Assembly: GCF_000314005.1 (NCBI RefSeq)
Contig: NZ_JH980292.1
Coordinates: forward strand, 62,001-126,000
Direction of reading: 5' to 3'
DNA length: 64,000 nucleotides
Source: Spirulina subsalsa PCC 9445
Lineage (GTDB): Bacteria > Cyanobacteriota > Cyanobacteriia > Cyanobacteriales > Spirulinaceae
Under the pieces are notes generated by a model. The model was not told the origin of the DNA. It saw only the letters and a list, made by a program, of their open reading frames with translations, and searched no databases. Both the position numbers and the translations under genes were made by a program. Below, in pieces: positions 36,076 to 44,935 of the stretch. The number at the start of each line of letters is the position of its first letter. The stretch's first letter is position 1.

Positions 36076-36426
36076 ATGTCAGAATTCCTGGATTTTTTAA
36101 GACATAAATTTGCTTATGTTGCTATTGGTGAGTTTCAGCCCGGTACTTTTGACCAAGCCGAAAGGCTCTTTGTTCAAGCCGTTTCGACCTACACTCAAGG
36201 CTTTCAAGGGGCTTATCTCTTACAAGAACCGGGTACCGATAAAGGGATTGCGATCATCTTCTGGGATAACATAGATGATATGGATGCAAACCGCAACGCC
36301 GCCTGTGAAGCTATCCTCAAGGAAATGGCTCATTTGTTTATTGCTCCCCCCGTCACCAAGTTTTATGAAGTCTGTAGCGAAATTGAGGCAAGTCAAAGGT
36401 CAGCCAGTCCCAGTTTAGTGGGTTAA
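36076..36426 (+). CDS. Small conserved hypothetical protein (ABM-like fold)
   Basis: The 116-residue product has a beta-alpha-beta pattern reminiscent of dimeric ferredoxin-like (ABM/Dabb) proteins: FAYVAIGEFQPG, a helix with QAERLFVQAV, YLLQEPGTDKGIAIIFWDN, and LFIAPPVTKFYEV. There is no catalytic motif, so I give no function. It is separated from the PP2C gene by a divergent gap and is followed about 195 bases later by a terminator-like hairpin. Confidence 0.7.
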   Translation: MSEFLDFLRHKFAYVAIGEFQPGTFDQAERLFVQAVSTYTQGFQGAYLLQEPGTDKGIAIIFWDNIDDMDANRNAACEAILKEMAHLFIAPPVTKFYEVCSEIEASQRSASPSLVG

Positions 36427-36737
36427 CTCTCCATTGGGACAAACTTGGTAGAATGCCTTTAACAGAGCTTTCAACGTCCATTCCTAAACTGTCATACGAT
36501 GGTCACAGGATCTTCAAGGGAATGTCAAAACCCGTGATTATAGTAAATCTATAAGCTCAAGACCACACCACTCCTGAAAGTTGAAATCTTGCGACTTGGG
36601 CTGTTGTTGACTAGACATCAGTGGGCGGGAGGGATCACTCACTCTCCCTCCACCCTTTTTTCTCTTGAATCACCCTAGAGACAAAAATCTGTCCGGTCTA
36701 AAGATTATTCTTCCTGCTGTAGCACTGGTAATGGATT
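36427..36737. other. 311-base gap upstream of the HtrA gene
   Basis: About 195 bases without a reading frame lead to a hairpin with a T-run at 36622-36662, which leaves room for a 3' UTR or a small RNA. The remaining 75 bases probably hold the htrA promoter. No repeat tract is present. Confidence 0.4.
36622..36662 (+). terminator. Rho-independent terminator candidate
   Basis: GGGCGGGAGGG pairs imperfectly with CTCCCTCCACCC and is followed by TTTTTT. It lies 195 bases after the gene at 36076-36426 and just before the htrA promoter region. Confidence 0.6.
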
Positions 36738-38036
36738 ATGACGAAAGCTCCTTATAAACCTGTCCCTATTGAAAAAGATATCATGGGAGTTAAACCAGAT
36801 CGTTCCTCTACGCCTTCTTCTGGTGCTTGGCATTCCTTCACCCAGTTTGGCCGTCAGGTGTCTCTGGTGTTGTTGGGTGTTGGCTTAACCGTCGGAGCCT
36901 ATGCCTTGTATGAAACCGATTCTTCTGTCTTGCCTCCTGCTCTACGACGTTCGGACACTGAGACAGATTCTAATAATATTATTACGCCAGAACCTACGAC
37001 ACGGTTTTCTAATACTCCTTCTGAACCCATTGCCCGGCGACCTTCTGGGGTGAGTCCTGTGACTCATGTTGTGCAACAGGTGGGTCAGGGGGTGGTACGC
37101 ATTGATGCGTCTCGCACAGTGACTACGGGGATTCCTGACCCTCTAAGGCAGTTTTTTGGGTCAAATGTACCTAATCAACGGGTGGAACGGGGTTCGGGTT
37201 CGGGTTTTATTGTCTCATCCAATGGGGAAATTTTTACCAATGCCCATGTGGTGGAAGGGGCCGAACAGGTGACGGTGACGCTGAAAGATGGTCGCACCTA
37301 TGACGGTCAAGTTATTGGCAGTGATCCGGTGACGGATTTGGCGGTGGTGAAGATTGAGGCAACGGACTTACCGACGATTGCTTTGGGGGATTCGGATCAG
37401 TTACAACCGGGAGAATTAGCGATCGCCATTGGTAATCCCCTAGGCCTCGATAATACCGTTACCACAGGCATTATCAGCGCCACCGGACGCAGCAGCGCCC
37501 AAATCGGAGTCCCAGATAAACGGGTAAATTTCATTCAAACTGATGCCGCGATTAATCCCGGTAATTCTGGCGGTCCCCTACTCAATGAACAGGGCGAAGT
37601 GGTGGGTATTAACACCGCTATTTTACAAAATGCCCAAGGTCTAGGCTTTGCTATTCCGATTAATCAGGCCAAGGAAATCGCAGAACAGTTAATTACTAAA
37701 GGCCGCATGGATCACCCCTATCTGGGGGTGCAAATGGTCGCCCTTAGCCCGGAAATCCGCCAACGTTTTCAACAGCAAACGGGACAATCTCTCCCTACAG
37801 AGCAAGGTGTTTTAATTGTGCAAGTCATACCCAATGCCCCAGCAGCCCAAGGGGGAGTCCGTCAGGGTGATATTATCCAAGCTATTGACGGTCAAACGAT
37901 TTCTACGGCTGAGGATGTGCAGAGGATAGTCAGTCGGACTGCTGTAGGGTCTAGTTTAGAATTGACTGTACAACGAGGCGATCGCCGTTTAGATTTAACC
38001 ATTACCGTGGGAGTTCTCCCCAGTTCCTCTTCCTAA
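36738..38036 (+). CDS. HtrA/Deg-family serine protease with one PDZ domain
   Basis: The 432-residue protein has an N-terminal membrane anchor or signal (VSLVLLGVGLTVGAYALY), a trypsin-like domain and one C-terminal PDZ domain. The catalytic triad reads H170 (FTNAHVVEG), D200 (TDLAVVKIE) and S277 (GNSGGPLLN). GFAIPINQAKEIAEQL and LGVQMV mark the domain junction, and GGVRQGDIIQAIDGQ is the PDZ. It corresponds to the cyanobacterial HhoA/HhoB/HtrA group, which degrades damaged proteins in the periplasm. Which of the three paralogues it is cannot be told from the sequence alone. Confidence 0.92.
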   Translation: MTKAPYKPVPIEKDIMGVKPDRSSTPSSGAWHSFTQFGRQVSLVLLGVGLTVGAYALYETDSSVLPPALRRSDTETDSNNIITPEPTTRFSNTPSEPIARRPSGVSPVTHVVQQVGQGVVRIDASRTVTTGIPDPLRQFFGSNVPNQRVERGSGSGFIVSSNGEIFTNAHVVEGAEQVTVTLKDGRTYDGQVIGSDPVTDLAVVKIEATDLPTIALGDSDQLQPGELAIAIGNPLGLDNTVTTGIISATGRSSAQIGVPDKRVNFIQTDAAINPGNSGGPLLNEQGEVVGINTAILQNAQGLGFAIPINQAKEIAEQLITKGRMDHPYLGVQMVALSPEIRQRFQQQTGQSLPTEQGVLIVQVIPNAPAAQGGVRQGDIIQAIDGQTISTAEDVQRIVSRTAVGSSLELTVQRGDRRLDLTITVGVLPSSSS

Positions 38037-38074
38037 TCTCCCACGAGTTTAAAAGTTTGTTCCCCTGAGTTCAT

Positions 38075-38105
38075 TCCCTGTCCTAAATTTGGATAGGGAA
38101 TTTTT
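38075..38105 (+). terminator. Terminator of the HtrA gene
   Basis: TCCCTGTCC (38075-38083) pairs with GGATAGGGA (38091-38099) across a 7-base loop, with one G-U pair, and is followed by ATTTTT. It starts 38 bases after the htrA stop. Confidence 0.75.
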
Positions 38106-38132
38106 CTGGCTTCACTCCCTGTAATAATAGAT

Positions 38133-38288
38133 AGGGCTTGCTGAATAACACGCCTATGCTAGGCTCAACAAGGGAACAGGGAACTCTTAACAGGGAACAG
38201 ATCATCTAAAACTGGCACGATTGCCTATTCCCGACTCCCGACTCCCGACTCCCGACTCCCGATTCCCCAACTCTCGGACTTATTCAGC
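38133..38288. repeat. Short-repeat module with GCTGAATAA/TTATTCAGC ends
   Basis: The module starts AGGGCTTGCTGAATAA and ends TTATTCAGC. It carries GGGAACAG units, AGATCATCTAAAACTGGCAC and a run of CCCGACT heptamers. The 20-base internal segment and the TGCTGAATAA end recur, mirrored, at 54311-54412. Matching ends make a non-autonomous mobile element plausible. Confidence 0.75.
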
Positions 38289-39081
38289 TGTATTAAGTCC
38301 AGAGATGGCCGATATTTTAGAAGAATCTGAGAGTCAGCCCAAATTCCTTAAATTACTGACTAAAAGTAATTCTTTGCTGTCAGTTCTACAAATTCAGGTT
38401 GAACATGATTTAGGGAATGGTGATGCTCCCACTCAAAATAATATTGCCAAAAGTGCTGTTGTTGCCACTTCTAATGGAGTGGTGGCATTAGGACTTAAAG
38501 ATAATAGCTATCACAGTTGCTTTATCCCCTCATTTTTGCGCATTTCTAATGAAGAACTGGCGAAACAATATGATAAAGCCCGTTTTGAAGAAAAAGAGGG
38601 AGATGTGATCAAAGCTTTTCAGTTGCTTGATCCCAATATTGAAAAGGTCGAAACGTTTTCTCTGGTTGAACCGACGTTATATTTAACCCGAAAACAGGAA
38701 AAACGCTTACCTATTTCTTTGTTTGGAGATGCCATCAATCGGATTGCTGCCATTACCTTGACCATGATTAACAGCAATCACGGCATTTTATTAATTGATG
38801 AAGTGGAAAATGGCTTACACTATACCAGCCAAGTTGACTTTTGGAAAACCTTATTTCGCTTATCCCAAAAACTCAATACTCAAGTCTTTGCCACAACTCA
38901 CAGTTTAGAGATGATTCGGGCATTTGCTGAACTGGGGAATGATGGGGACTATCAAGACCAAGGAACTTATTTTGAATTAACTCGTGATCCTCGAAATAAT
39001 CAGATTGTATCCATTCAACGAGATTTTGAATTATTACAATATGATTTAAAACATAATCAGCCTATTCGTGGAGAAATTTAA
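38221..39081 (+). pseudogene. AAA ATPase fragment, 5' end replaced by repeats
   Basis: The open frame from a TTG at 38221 starts with PDSRLPTPDSR, which is only translated repeat sequence. From about residue 22 it becomes the C-terminal part of an AAA/OLD-type ATPase: Walker B GILLIDEVENGLHY and the sensor TTHSLEMIRAF are present, but the Walker A loop and the whole N-terminal half are missing. It therefore cannot hydrolyse ATP. The next gene is also a fragment, of a DUF3226-like partner. Pairs of this kind are typical of defence-type modules. The repeat module seems to have removed the front of the gene. Confidence 0.8.
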
Positions 39082-39104
39082 GTTGTTGTTGAGTTAATTT
39101 TAAA

Positions 39105-39311
39105 ATGACAAACTTGCTGATTGTTGAAAGTAAAAGTGATGAAAATTATTTAAGATATGATACCTGTAACTATGAGGAACGCAGTCAAGCAGGGAAAAAA
39201 TGCAGCTATGGAAATTTGGAATATATCATGAAAAACAAAATCCATATCTGGAATTTGGAGCATCCAGATTTAGAGCCTTTAAAATTCTTTCTCGCGCTAT
39301 TTGAACCCTGA
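39105..39311 (+). pseudogene. DUF3226/TOPRIM-like partner, internally deleted
   Basis: The 68-residue frame begins MTNLLIVESKSDENY, the start of DUF3226-type nuclease-like proteins with the first acidic residue of a TOPRIM fold. Then it jumps to IHIWNLEHPDLEPLKFFLALF, the normal C-terminal end of the family. About 120-150 residues between are lost. It starts 23 bases after the AAA fragment, so the two once formed one operon. It is followed by a hairpin, CCCTGAAAC/GTTTCAGGG, at 39306-39333 that overlaps its stop. Confidence 0.65.
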
Positions 39312-39366
39312 AACATAGGTTTTTGTTTCAGGGCAAAAAGACACTTTCCACCGCCACCCTAAACCC

Positions 39367-40164
39367 ATGTCACCTATTCTACACCGAGCTTTGAATCTGA
39401 ATTTTGGTCGCTTTTGGCCGCTCACTGAGGAGGGCTACCTGATTAACGATTGCCAAGGGTCTTTGATTCAGGATCCCTGGCTGCCTTTGGTGGAAGAATG
39501 GATAGAAGGCTGTGTGGTGGGTTTGGGCGATCGCCTCCATAGTCTCTATCTTCGGGGTTCTATCCCCCGAGGTCGCGCTGTGCAAGGGTTATCGGATTTG
39601 GATGGAATCGTGCTAACGGATCAGCCTCTGGATGACGTGACGACTCAAAAACTCTTCGCCCTAGGTCAAAAACTCAGCCGACGCTATTTATTCTGCCCCA
39701 AGGTGGAAATTCTGCCCTTAACTCTAGATGACCTTCAAGGAGACTGGGCGACGTTGTTGGGGACTCAAGGCCTCAATCTCTGGGGGGAAGATGTAATCCC
39801 TCACTTACCCCGGGTCAAGGTGGGTCGCGCTTTGTGGCATTATCTCCCCACTCTAGAAGAAGATTTAAAACGGGCAACCAGTGACTTACGTCAATCTCCG
39901 ACTTGTACCTTGTCTCGATGCCGTTGGATTTGCCGTCGTTTGGTGCGGGCGGGGTTTGAAGGGGTGATGGAGGCGGAGGGGCAGTTTACGCGGGATTTAG
40001 GGCTATGTGCAGCGCGGTTTGGGGTGTATTACCCCCAACAAGCCCGAGGGATGAATTTAGCCCTACAATTGGCTTTAAACCCGACGGGAGATCGGGCGGG
40101 TTTGTTGGTGTTTCTCCAACAGTTTGGGGGGTGGTTAGTGGGAGAATTGGCTGTTAATGGATAA
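39367..40164 (+). CDS. Nucleotidyltransferase-domain protein
   Basis: The 265-residue product has the polymerase-beta-type motif RGSIPRGRAVQGLSDLDG (D77 and D79), with a third acidic residue likely in PKVEILPL. The rest is helical (CRWICRRLVRAGFEG). The fold is that of small MNT/aminoglycoside-type nucleotidyltransferases, which transfer NMP to a small molecule or protein. The substrate is unknown. Its last 30 bases overlap the 3' end of the convergent JmjC gene. Confidence 0.78.
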   Translation: MSPILHRALNLNFGRFWPLTEEGYLINDCQGSLIQDPWLPLVEEWIEGCVVGLGDRLHSLYLRGSIPRGRAVQGLSDLDGIVLTDQPLDDVTTQKLFALGQKLSRRYLFCPKVEILPLTLDDLQGDWATLLGTQGLNLWGEDVIPHLPRVKVGRALWHYLPTLEEDLKRATSDLRQSPTCTLSRCRWICRRLVRAGFEGVMEAEGQFTRDLGLCAARFGVYYPQQARGMNLALQLALNPTGDRAGLLVFLQQFGGWLVGELAVNG

Positions 40165-41325
40165 AACCCCTTCCTGCACTAAGCGGGCAATGATCTTGAG
40201 GGCATCGTCTAAGCTTAGGGTGGGGGCTGTTTCGGCTAACTCTGAGAGGGTGAACCCTTGGGGGTTGAATAGGCAAGCGAGGGCGGCCGGGGATAGACCT
40301 TGCAGGGTAATATGACGGTTGGCGAAATCAATTTCCCAGCCTTCTGCTTCGCTGCCGAGGATCTGGGGACGGTGTAGGGGGGAGGGTTGAAAGTGGGTGT
40401 CGAGGGACCATTCTGAGGGGTCTAGGGTGGGATGGAGTTGTTGGGGAAGTTGGAGGGGGAGGGGGGGCTGTTGGTGTTGCAGGTGCTGTCGATAGGCTTG
40501 CAGGGTTTGGTCTGAGGTGATCCATTGAGTGAGGGCGGTGCCTAGGTGATGTAAGGATTGCTCTAGGGATTGGGAATCGAGGTGGAGGAGGGGGAGGTTT
40601 TGCCGCCATTGGGGTTGTTTTTGCAGTTGGGCGATCGCCCATTCTAACCAGTCTAAACCTGTGGGACTGGATACTCCGACGGTTAAGTGTAAGGAATATT
40701 GTTCTAGGGCGATCGCATAGTGCCAATGCCCCCGAGGAATATACAGCACATCCCCCGGTTTTAAAACCCCCTGCCAGTAAGGGGGCGTTTCTGGGGGTAA
40801 GTCGCTATCTTGGCGTGTCTCTGAGGTGGGATAGGCAACGGTTGGATCGTAAATCAACCACTCTTTCTCCCCGTCAAGTTGCAAAATAAACACCTCATGG
40901 GTGTCGTAGTGACAGTTAAATCCTTGTTGATGGGGAGGGGAAAGATAAAGATTCACTTGGACGGGATGCCCCAGATCCCTCTGGAGGGCAGCAGTCCATT
41001 GGGCTAGGGGGGGATGCCGTTGGTGGACTTGGTTGAGGATCAGGGTGGCTCCCTGTTTCAGGCGATGGCGAAGCGTCTCGGTACGAGAATCGCGCCCTTG
41101 TTTCACGGGTACATCAGGCCAACTCTGCCCCCCCTGATGAAAGCGCAAGTCTGGATTATTTAACGGATGAAAGTTCAATAAATGGTTTAAGTCCTCCCAA
41201 GCGAAAAGTTCCTGAAACCGTTGGGGGTGCAAGGCCGGAAGATAAACCGCTTTTTGAGTCCAGATTTCCCCAACAAAGGTTTCCACTGTCAGAGGCGTGA
41301 TTAAGTTCGCTAAAATTTCTGTCAT
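40135..41325 (-). CDS. JmjC-type ribosomal oxygenase (RoxA/YcfD-like)
   Basis: The 396-residue product has the cupin JmjC domain of 2-oxoglutarate/Fe(II) oxygenases: GFNCHYDTHEVFILQLDGEKEW with H139 and D141 as iron ligands, and GDVLYIPRGHWHYAI with the third His (H200 or H202). A C-terminal helical domain and a winged-helix-like end (DALKIIARLVQEGVLS) follow. Bacterial YcfD hydroxylates an arginine of ribosomal protein uL16, which is the best guess for the substrate. The product is cytoplasmic. It overlaps the opposite nucleotidyltransferase gene by 30 bases at the 3' end. Confidence 0.85.
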   Translation of the reverse strand: MTEILANLITPLTVETFVGEIWTQKAVYLPALHPQRFQELFAWEDLNHLLNFHPLNNPDLRFHQGGQSWPDVPVKQGRDSRTETLRHRLKQGATLILNQVHQRHPPLAQWTAALQRDLGHPVQVNLYLSPPHQQGFNCHYDTHEVFILQLDGEKEWLIYDPTVAYPTSETRQDSDLPPETPPYWQGVLKPGDVLYIPRGHWHYAIALEQYSLHLTVGVSSPTGLDWLEWAIAQLQKQPQWRQNLPLLHLDSQSLEQSLHHLGTALTQWITSDQTLQAYRQHLQHQQPPLPLQLPQQLHPTLDPSEWSLDTHFQPSPLHRPQILGSEAEGWEIDFANRHITLQGLSPAALACLFNPQGFTLSELAETAPTLSLDDALKIIARLVQEGVLSINSQFSH

Positions 41326-41382
41326 GTCTATCGTTCACAGCAACCGGGGGAATCATCCCCCGTTTCTATGCGTTCCCATGAA

Positions 41383-41679
41383 TTAACGGCGTCTTCTTCT
41401 GAAACCTCCATCATAATCTTGGTTCGTATCGAAATCCCGGTTAGAATCATAATCTTGGTCGCCCCTGCGTTGTCTTTGGGCTTGGAATTGCCTTTGGGCC
41501 TGGAATTCTGAGGGTGAATCGACTTCAACTCTCGTCACTTCAATGGTTACCTTAGACTCGCCCCCATTGATCTGAGTCTCTTGAGGCAGAATCGCCCCCA
41601 CCTGAACCGGAGTTAGCATTAAAGCCCCCACTTTCGTGGAAAGCAGGGCGATGAGTAAAGGAGATACTTGCAATTTCAT
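41383..41679 (-). CDS. Small exported hypothetical protein
   Basis: The 98-residue product has a weak signal-type start (MKLQVSPLLIALLSTKVGALM), a middle VTIEVTRVEVD, then a low-complexity tail of QAQRQ, DYDSNRDFDTNQDYD and RRRRR. There is no domain that I recognise. It lies 57 bases upstream of the JmjC gene on the same strand, so it might share its transcript. Confidence 0.55.
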   Translation of the reverse strand: MKLQVSPLLIALLSTKVGALMLTPVQVGAILPQETQINGGESKVTIEVTRVEVDSPSEFQAQRQFQAQRQRRGDQDYDSNRDFDTNQDYDGGFRRRRR

Positions 41680-42012
41680 CGTGAAAACTACAGATTACGA
41701 CATTGTGCAGAATTGCACTCATGACAGTATAACAAATGAATAAAGTAGATTGGGTGAAAAGGGGTTTCGCGGCTTGACTTTTGACTTTTTAGATGATATC
41801 CTAGATAATGGGAATGTGTGGGTTTTTAAAATTAGTGCAACCACTCCCATTATGAAAAAACTTTTATAAAAAAATCATCCCAGAACCCCCGGATCTTGTC
41901 CAGAAAAATTTACATTTCTTAATTTAAAATTTCTTAACAAATCAAGCAAGGTAGAATAGAACTGTAATTTCTACACCAGACGAACCCTAGACGCCCTCAA
42001 TAGAAACCTTCA
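41680..42012. other. 333-base intergenic region upstream of dnaG
   Basis: An AT-rich gap between the small exported protein gene and dnaG. A TAGAAT hexamer near 41951-41958 could be the -10 of the dnaG promoter. No gene, hairpin or repeat stands out. Confidence 0.35.
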
Positions 42013-43914
42013 ATGAACCTACCTCGCATTCATAAAGACACCATTGATGCTGTTACAGAACGAGTCGATATTGTGGAAATTGTAGCAGAACAGGTCGTCT
42101 TGCGGAAACGGGGAAAAGACTTCGTAGGCTTGTGTCCTTTTCATGAGGAAAAAACCCCTAGCTTTACGGTTAGTCCCAGTAAACAAATGTTTTATTGTTT
42201 TGGCTGTGGCATGGGGGGAAGTGGGGTTAAGTTTTTGATGGAGTTGGGGAAACAATCCTTTGCCGAGGTAGTATTAGAACTTGCCCAACGGTATCAGATT
42301 CCGGTTAAGATGAACTCCCCGGAAGAAAGTCAAGCCTTACAGCGAGAAATTTCGGTACGGGAACAACTCTATGAAATCGCGGCTATTGCTAACAGTTTTT
42401 TTCAACACGCTTTACGACAATCCCAAGGAGAAACCGCTTGGGATTATTTACGGAAAAAACGTCAACTGAGTGAGGCTACAATTCAAAAATTTGGGTTAGG
42501 ATATGCTCCCACAGGCTGGGAAACCCTCTATCGGTACTTAGTCGATGCAAAACGCTTTTCTTCTAGCTTAGTAGAACAAGTGGGATTGATTAAACCGCGA
42601 AAAAATGGGGATAGTTATTATGATTATTTTCGCGATCGCCTGATGATTCCCATTTGTGATGCTCAAGGGCGTGTCATTGCCTTTGGTAGTCGGACATTAG
42701 GCAATGATGAACCCAAATATTTAAACTCCCCGGAAACCCCCTTATTTAGTAAAGGAAAAACCCTCTTTGCGTTAGATCAAGCTAAGGCTGAAATTAGCAA
42801 ACAGGATCGGGTGGTGGTGGTAGAGGGCTATTTTGATGCGATCGCCCTCCACGCGGCCGGAATTACCCCCGTTGTCGCGTCCTTGGGAACCGCTTTCACC
42901 CCCGATCAACTGAAACGGATTTTGCGCTATACCGAATCCAAACAGGTGATTTTAAACTTTGATGCCGATGCAGCAGGAACAAAAGCGACACGGCGGGCTA
43001 TTGAAGAAATTGCCCCCTTAGTTTATTCCGGGCAAGTACAGTTAAGAGTCTTTAATTTACCGGGAGGTAAAGATGCGGATGAGTTTCTAAAATCCAGTGC
43101 TGACGCGGCTAATATTTATCTGCAAAAACTAGAAACAGCCCCCTTATGGATTGATTGGCAAATTGAACAGTTATTGGTGAATAAAGACCTCAATCAAGCG
43201 AATCAGTTTGAACAAGTTTCTAAAGAAATGGTCAAACTGTTAAACCATTTAGAGGATGTCAATAAACGCACCTACTATGTGAATTATTGCGCCCAACTGT
43301 TGAGTCAGGGGAATAGTTCCTTAGTCAGCAGTTATAGTCAGAACTTGCAAGCCCAATTGCGACGACCTAAGCGTAAATTTAATCAGCCCGATCAAGGAAT
43401 TCCTAGACTTGACAGCGAGAAAAATTTACTGAATCGGGCAGAATTTATCCTGCTGTTGATTTATCTCCACTGCCCCCACCATCGGGAGGAAATTGTCGAA
43501 CAATTAGAAGAGAATGATCTAATTTTTAGCCTTGCGCCCCATCGTTTTTTATGGCGCAAAATCCTAGAAGCAGAAACCGTCCATCCTCAAGAGTTACTCA
43601 AACATTTACGCCAGTTAAGCGCCACCCATTCTACAGAAATGAATGCCGTTTTGCCCTTGTTGTATTTAGACGAAAACCAGCCCCACGAGATTCTCCGCGC
43701 CCCTTTGTTGATTCGGGCGGCGATCGCCTCTCTTCAGCGTGTAACCTACGAAAAGACGCGCCGCCACTGTTTAGAGCAGTTAAAAAAACTCGATCCGGTG
43801 CAAGATGCTGACCAGTTCCAATACTACTCCCAAGAATTACAAAACCTCTGTAAACTAATCCAAGAATTGGATCAGATGCGTTATGCTTCGCTGTTAGATG
43901 TACTAGATTCTTGA
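42013..43914 (+). CDS. dnaG: DNA primase DnaG
   Basis: The 633-residue primase has all three domains. The N-terminal CHC2 zinc finger has C41, H44, C62 and C65 (CPFHEEKTPSF, FYCFGCG). The catalytic TOPRIM core has E271 (VVVVEGYFDAIAL) and D317/D319 (NFDADAAGTKA). The C-terminal helical part binds DnaB. It makes RNA primers at the replication fork. The last 34 bases overlap the convergent dienelactone hydrolase gene. It sits alone, without the rpsU/rpoD neighbours of E. coli, as is usual in cyanobacteria. Confidence 0.96.
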   Translation: MNLPRIHKDTIDAVTERVDIVEIVAEQVVLRKRGKDFVGLCPFHEEKTPSFTVSPSKQMFYCFGCGMGGSGVKFLMELGKQSFAEVVLELAQRYQIPVKMNSPEESQALQREISVREQLYEIAAIANSFFQHALRQSQGETAWDYLRKKRQLSEATIQKFGLGYAPTGWETLYRYLVDAKRFSSSLVEQVGLIKPRKNGDSYYDYFRDRLMIPICDAQGRVIAFGSRTLGNDEPKYLNSPETPLFSKGKTLFALDQAKAEISKQDRVVVVEGYFDAIALHAAGITPVVASLGTAFTPDQLKRILRYTESKQVILNFDADAAGTKATRRAIEEIAPLVYSGQVQLRVFNLPGGKDADEFLKSSADAANIYLQKLETAPLWIDWQIEQLLVNKDLNQANQFEQVSKEMVKLLNHLEDVNKRTYYVNYCAQLLSQGNSSLVSSYSQNLQAQLRRPKRKFNQPDQGIPRLDSEKNLLNRAEFILLLIYLHCPHHREEIVEQLEENDLIFSLAPHRFLWRKILEAETVHPQELLKHLRQLSATHSTEMNAVLPLLYLDENQPHEILRAPLLIRAAIASLQRVTYEKTRRHCLEQLKKLDPVQDADQFQYYSQELQNLCKLIQELDQMRYASLLDVLDS

Positions 43915-44780
43915 CCCTTTAAAAAACGGTTGAGAAAATCAATCGTTTTTTCCCAAGCATCGGCGGCCGCTTTAGCATTATAACGAGTGCCGGATGGATT
44001 GGCAAAGGCATGATCTGCCCCTTTATAGATATGGATTTCTGCGGTTTTCCCTAACGCTTGTAAGGTGGCTTCAAATTCTCGCACCGTTTCCACTGAGGGG
44101 TTTTGATCCAGTTCGCCAAAAATCCCTAAAATGGGCATTTCTAGAGTTTTTAATCGTTCGGGATCTGTCTCCATACCGCCCCCATAATAGATGACCACGG
44201 CATCTAATTGATCTGGTAATAGCAGGCCGGTATTTAAAGACCAACGCCCCCCAAAACACCAGCCTAAACTGGCAACTTTTGGGGCATTGTGTTCTGTTTT
44301 CAAGTAGTGATAAGCGAGGGCGAGATTATCTAACAATTGTTCAGGATTATTGTTAGCATTTGTGACCAATTGTAGGGCGGCCTCGGGATTATCTGCCGTT
44401 TCTCCTCCGTAGAGATCCACCGCTAACACGCGATACCCTTCTCCGGCCAGGCGATCGCTCATCATCTTAATATTGTCGTTTAAGCCCCACCACTCGTGAA
44501 TCACAATAATTGCGGGTAAGTCCTCACTGTAGTCTGTGGGGGCGGCCAGATAGCCCATTAACGGTTTTTCCTCCACTGTCCCATAAGTCACCATTTCCGA
44601 CTGGATGGGCATTCTAGGCGCTTGGGCGACTAGGGGAGTGGGAATGGGGCGATCGCCTTGGTGTAACTGTGCCATTTGTTCGCCTAGACTGGGTGAAAGG
44701 GTGGCCTGAGATTGGGCGATTCCCCACGTGCTGAGAAACAGGCATACGGCCAACGCTAGACCGAAGTATTTTTTGAGCAT
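43881..44780 (-). CDS. Exported dienelactone hydrolase-family protein
   Basis: The 299-residue product has a signal peptide (YFGLALAVCLFLSTWGIAQSQA) and an alpha/beta-hydrolase domain of the DLH family: VIHEWWGLN, then GWCFGGRWSL with the nucleophile Cys, the Asp in ELDQNPSV, and GADHAFANPSG with the His, giving a Cys-Asp-His triad. It should cleave a lactone or ester outside the cytoplasm; the substrate is unknown. It overlaps the end of dnaG by 34 bases in convergent orientation. Confidence 0.87.
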   Translation of the reverse strand: MLKKYFGLALAVCLFLSTWGIAQSQATLSPSLGEQMAQLHQGDRPIPTPLVAQAPRMPIQSEMVTYGTVEEKPLMGYLAAPTDYSEDLPAIIVIHEWWGLNDNIKMMSDRLAGEGYRVLAVDLYGGETADNPEAALQLVTNANNNPEQLLDNLALAYHYLKTEHNAPKVASLGWCFGGRWSLNTGLLLPDQLDAVVIYYGGGMETDPERLKTLEMPILGIFGELDQNPSVETVREFEATLQALGKTAEIHIYKGADHAFANPSGTRYNAKAAADAWEKTIDFLNRFLKGQESSTSNSEA

Positions 44781-44935
44781 AATCTATTCAGAACATTAAG
44801 GTCGCATTCTATTCTAATCAGATTTGTTCGATTTGCTCAGAGTCTGCTGTAATTTTTGGGGGAAAGATAGTGATTGAATTAAGTTTTGTGGTAGAATAAA
44901 AGGTTACACCAAATAAATCTAATTTATCTATAATT

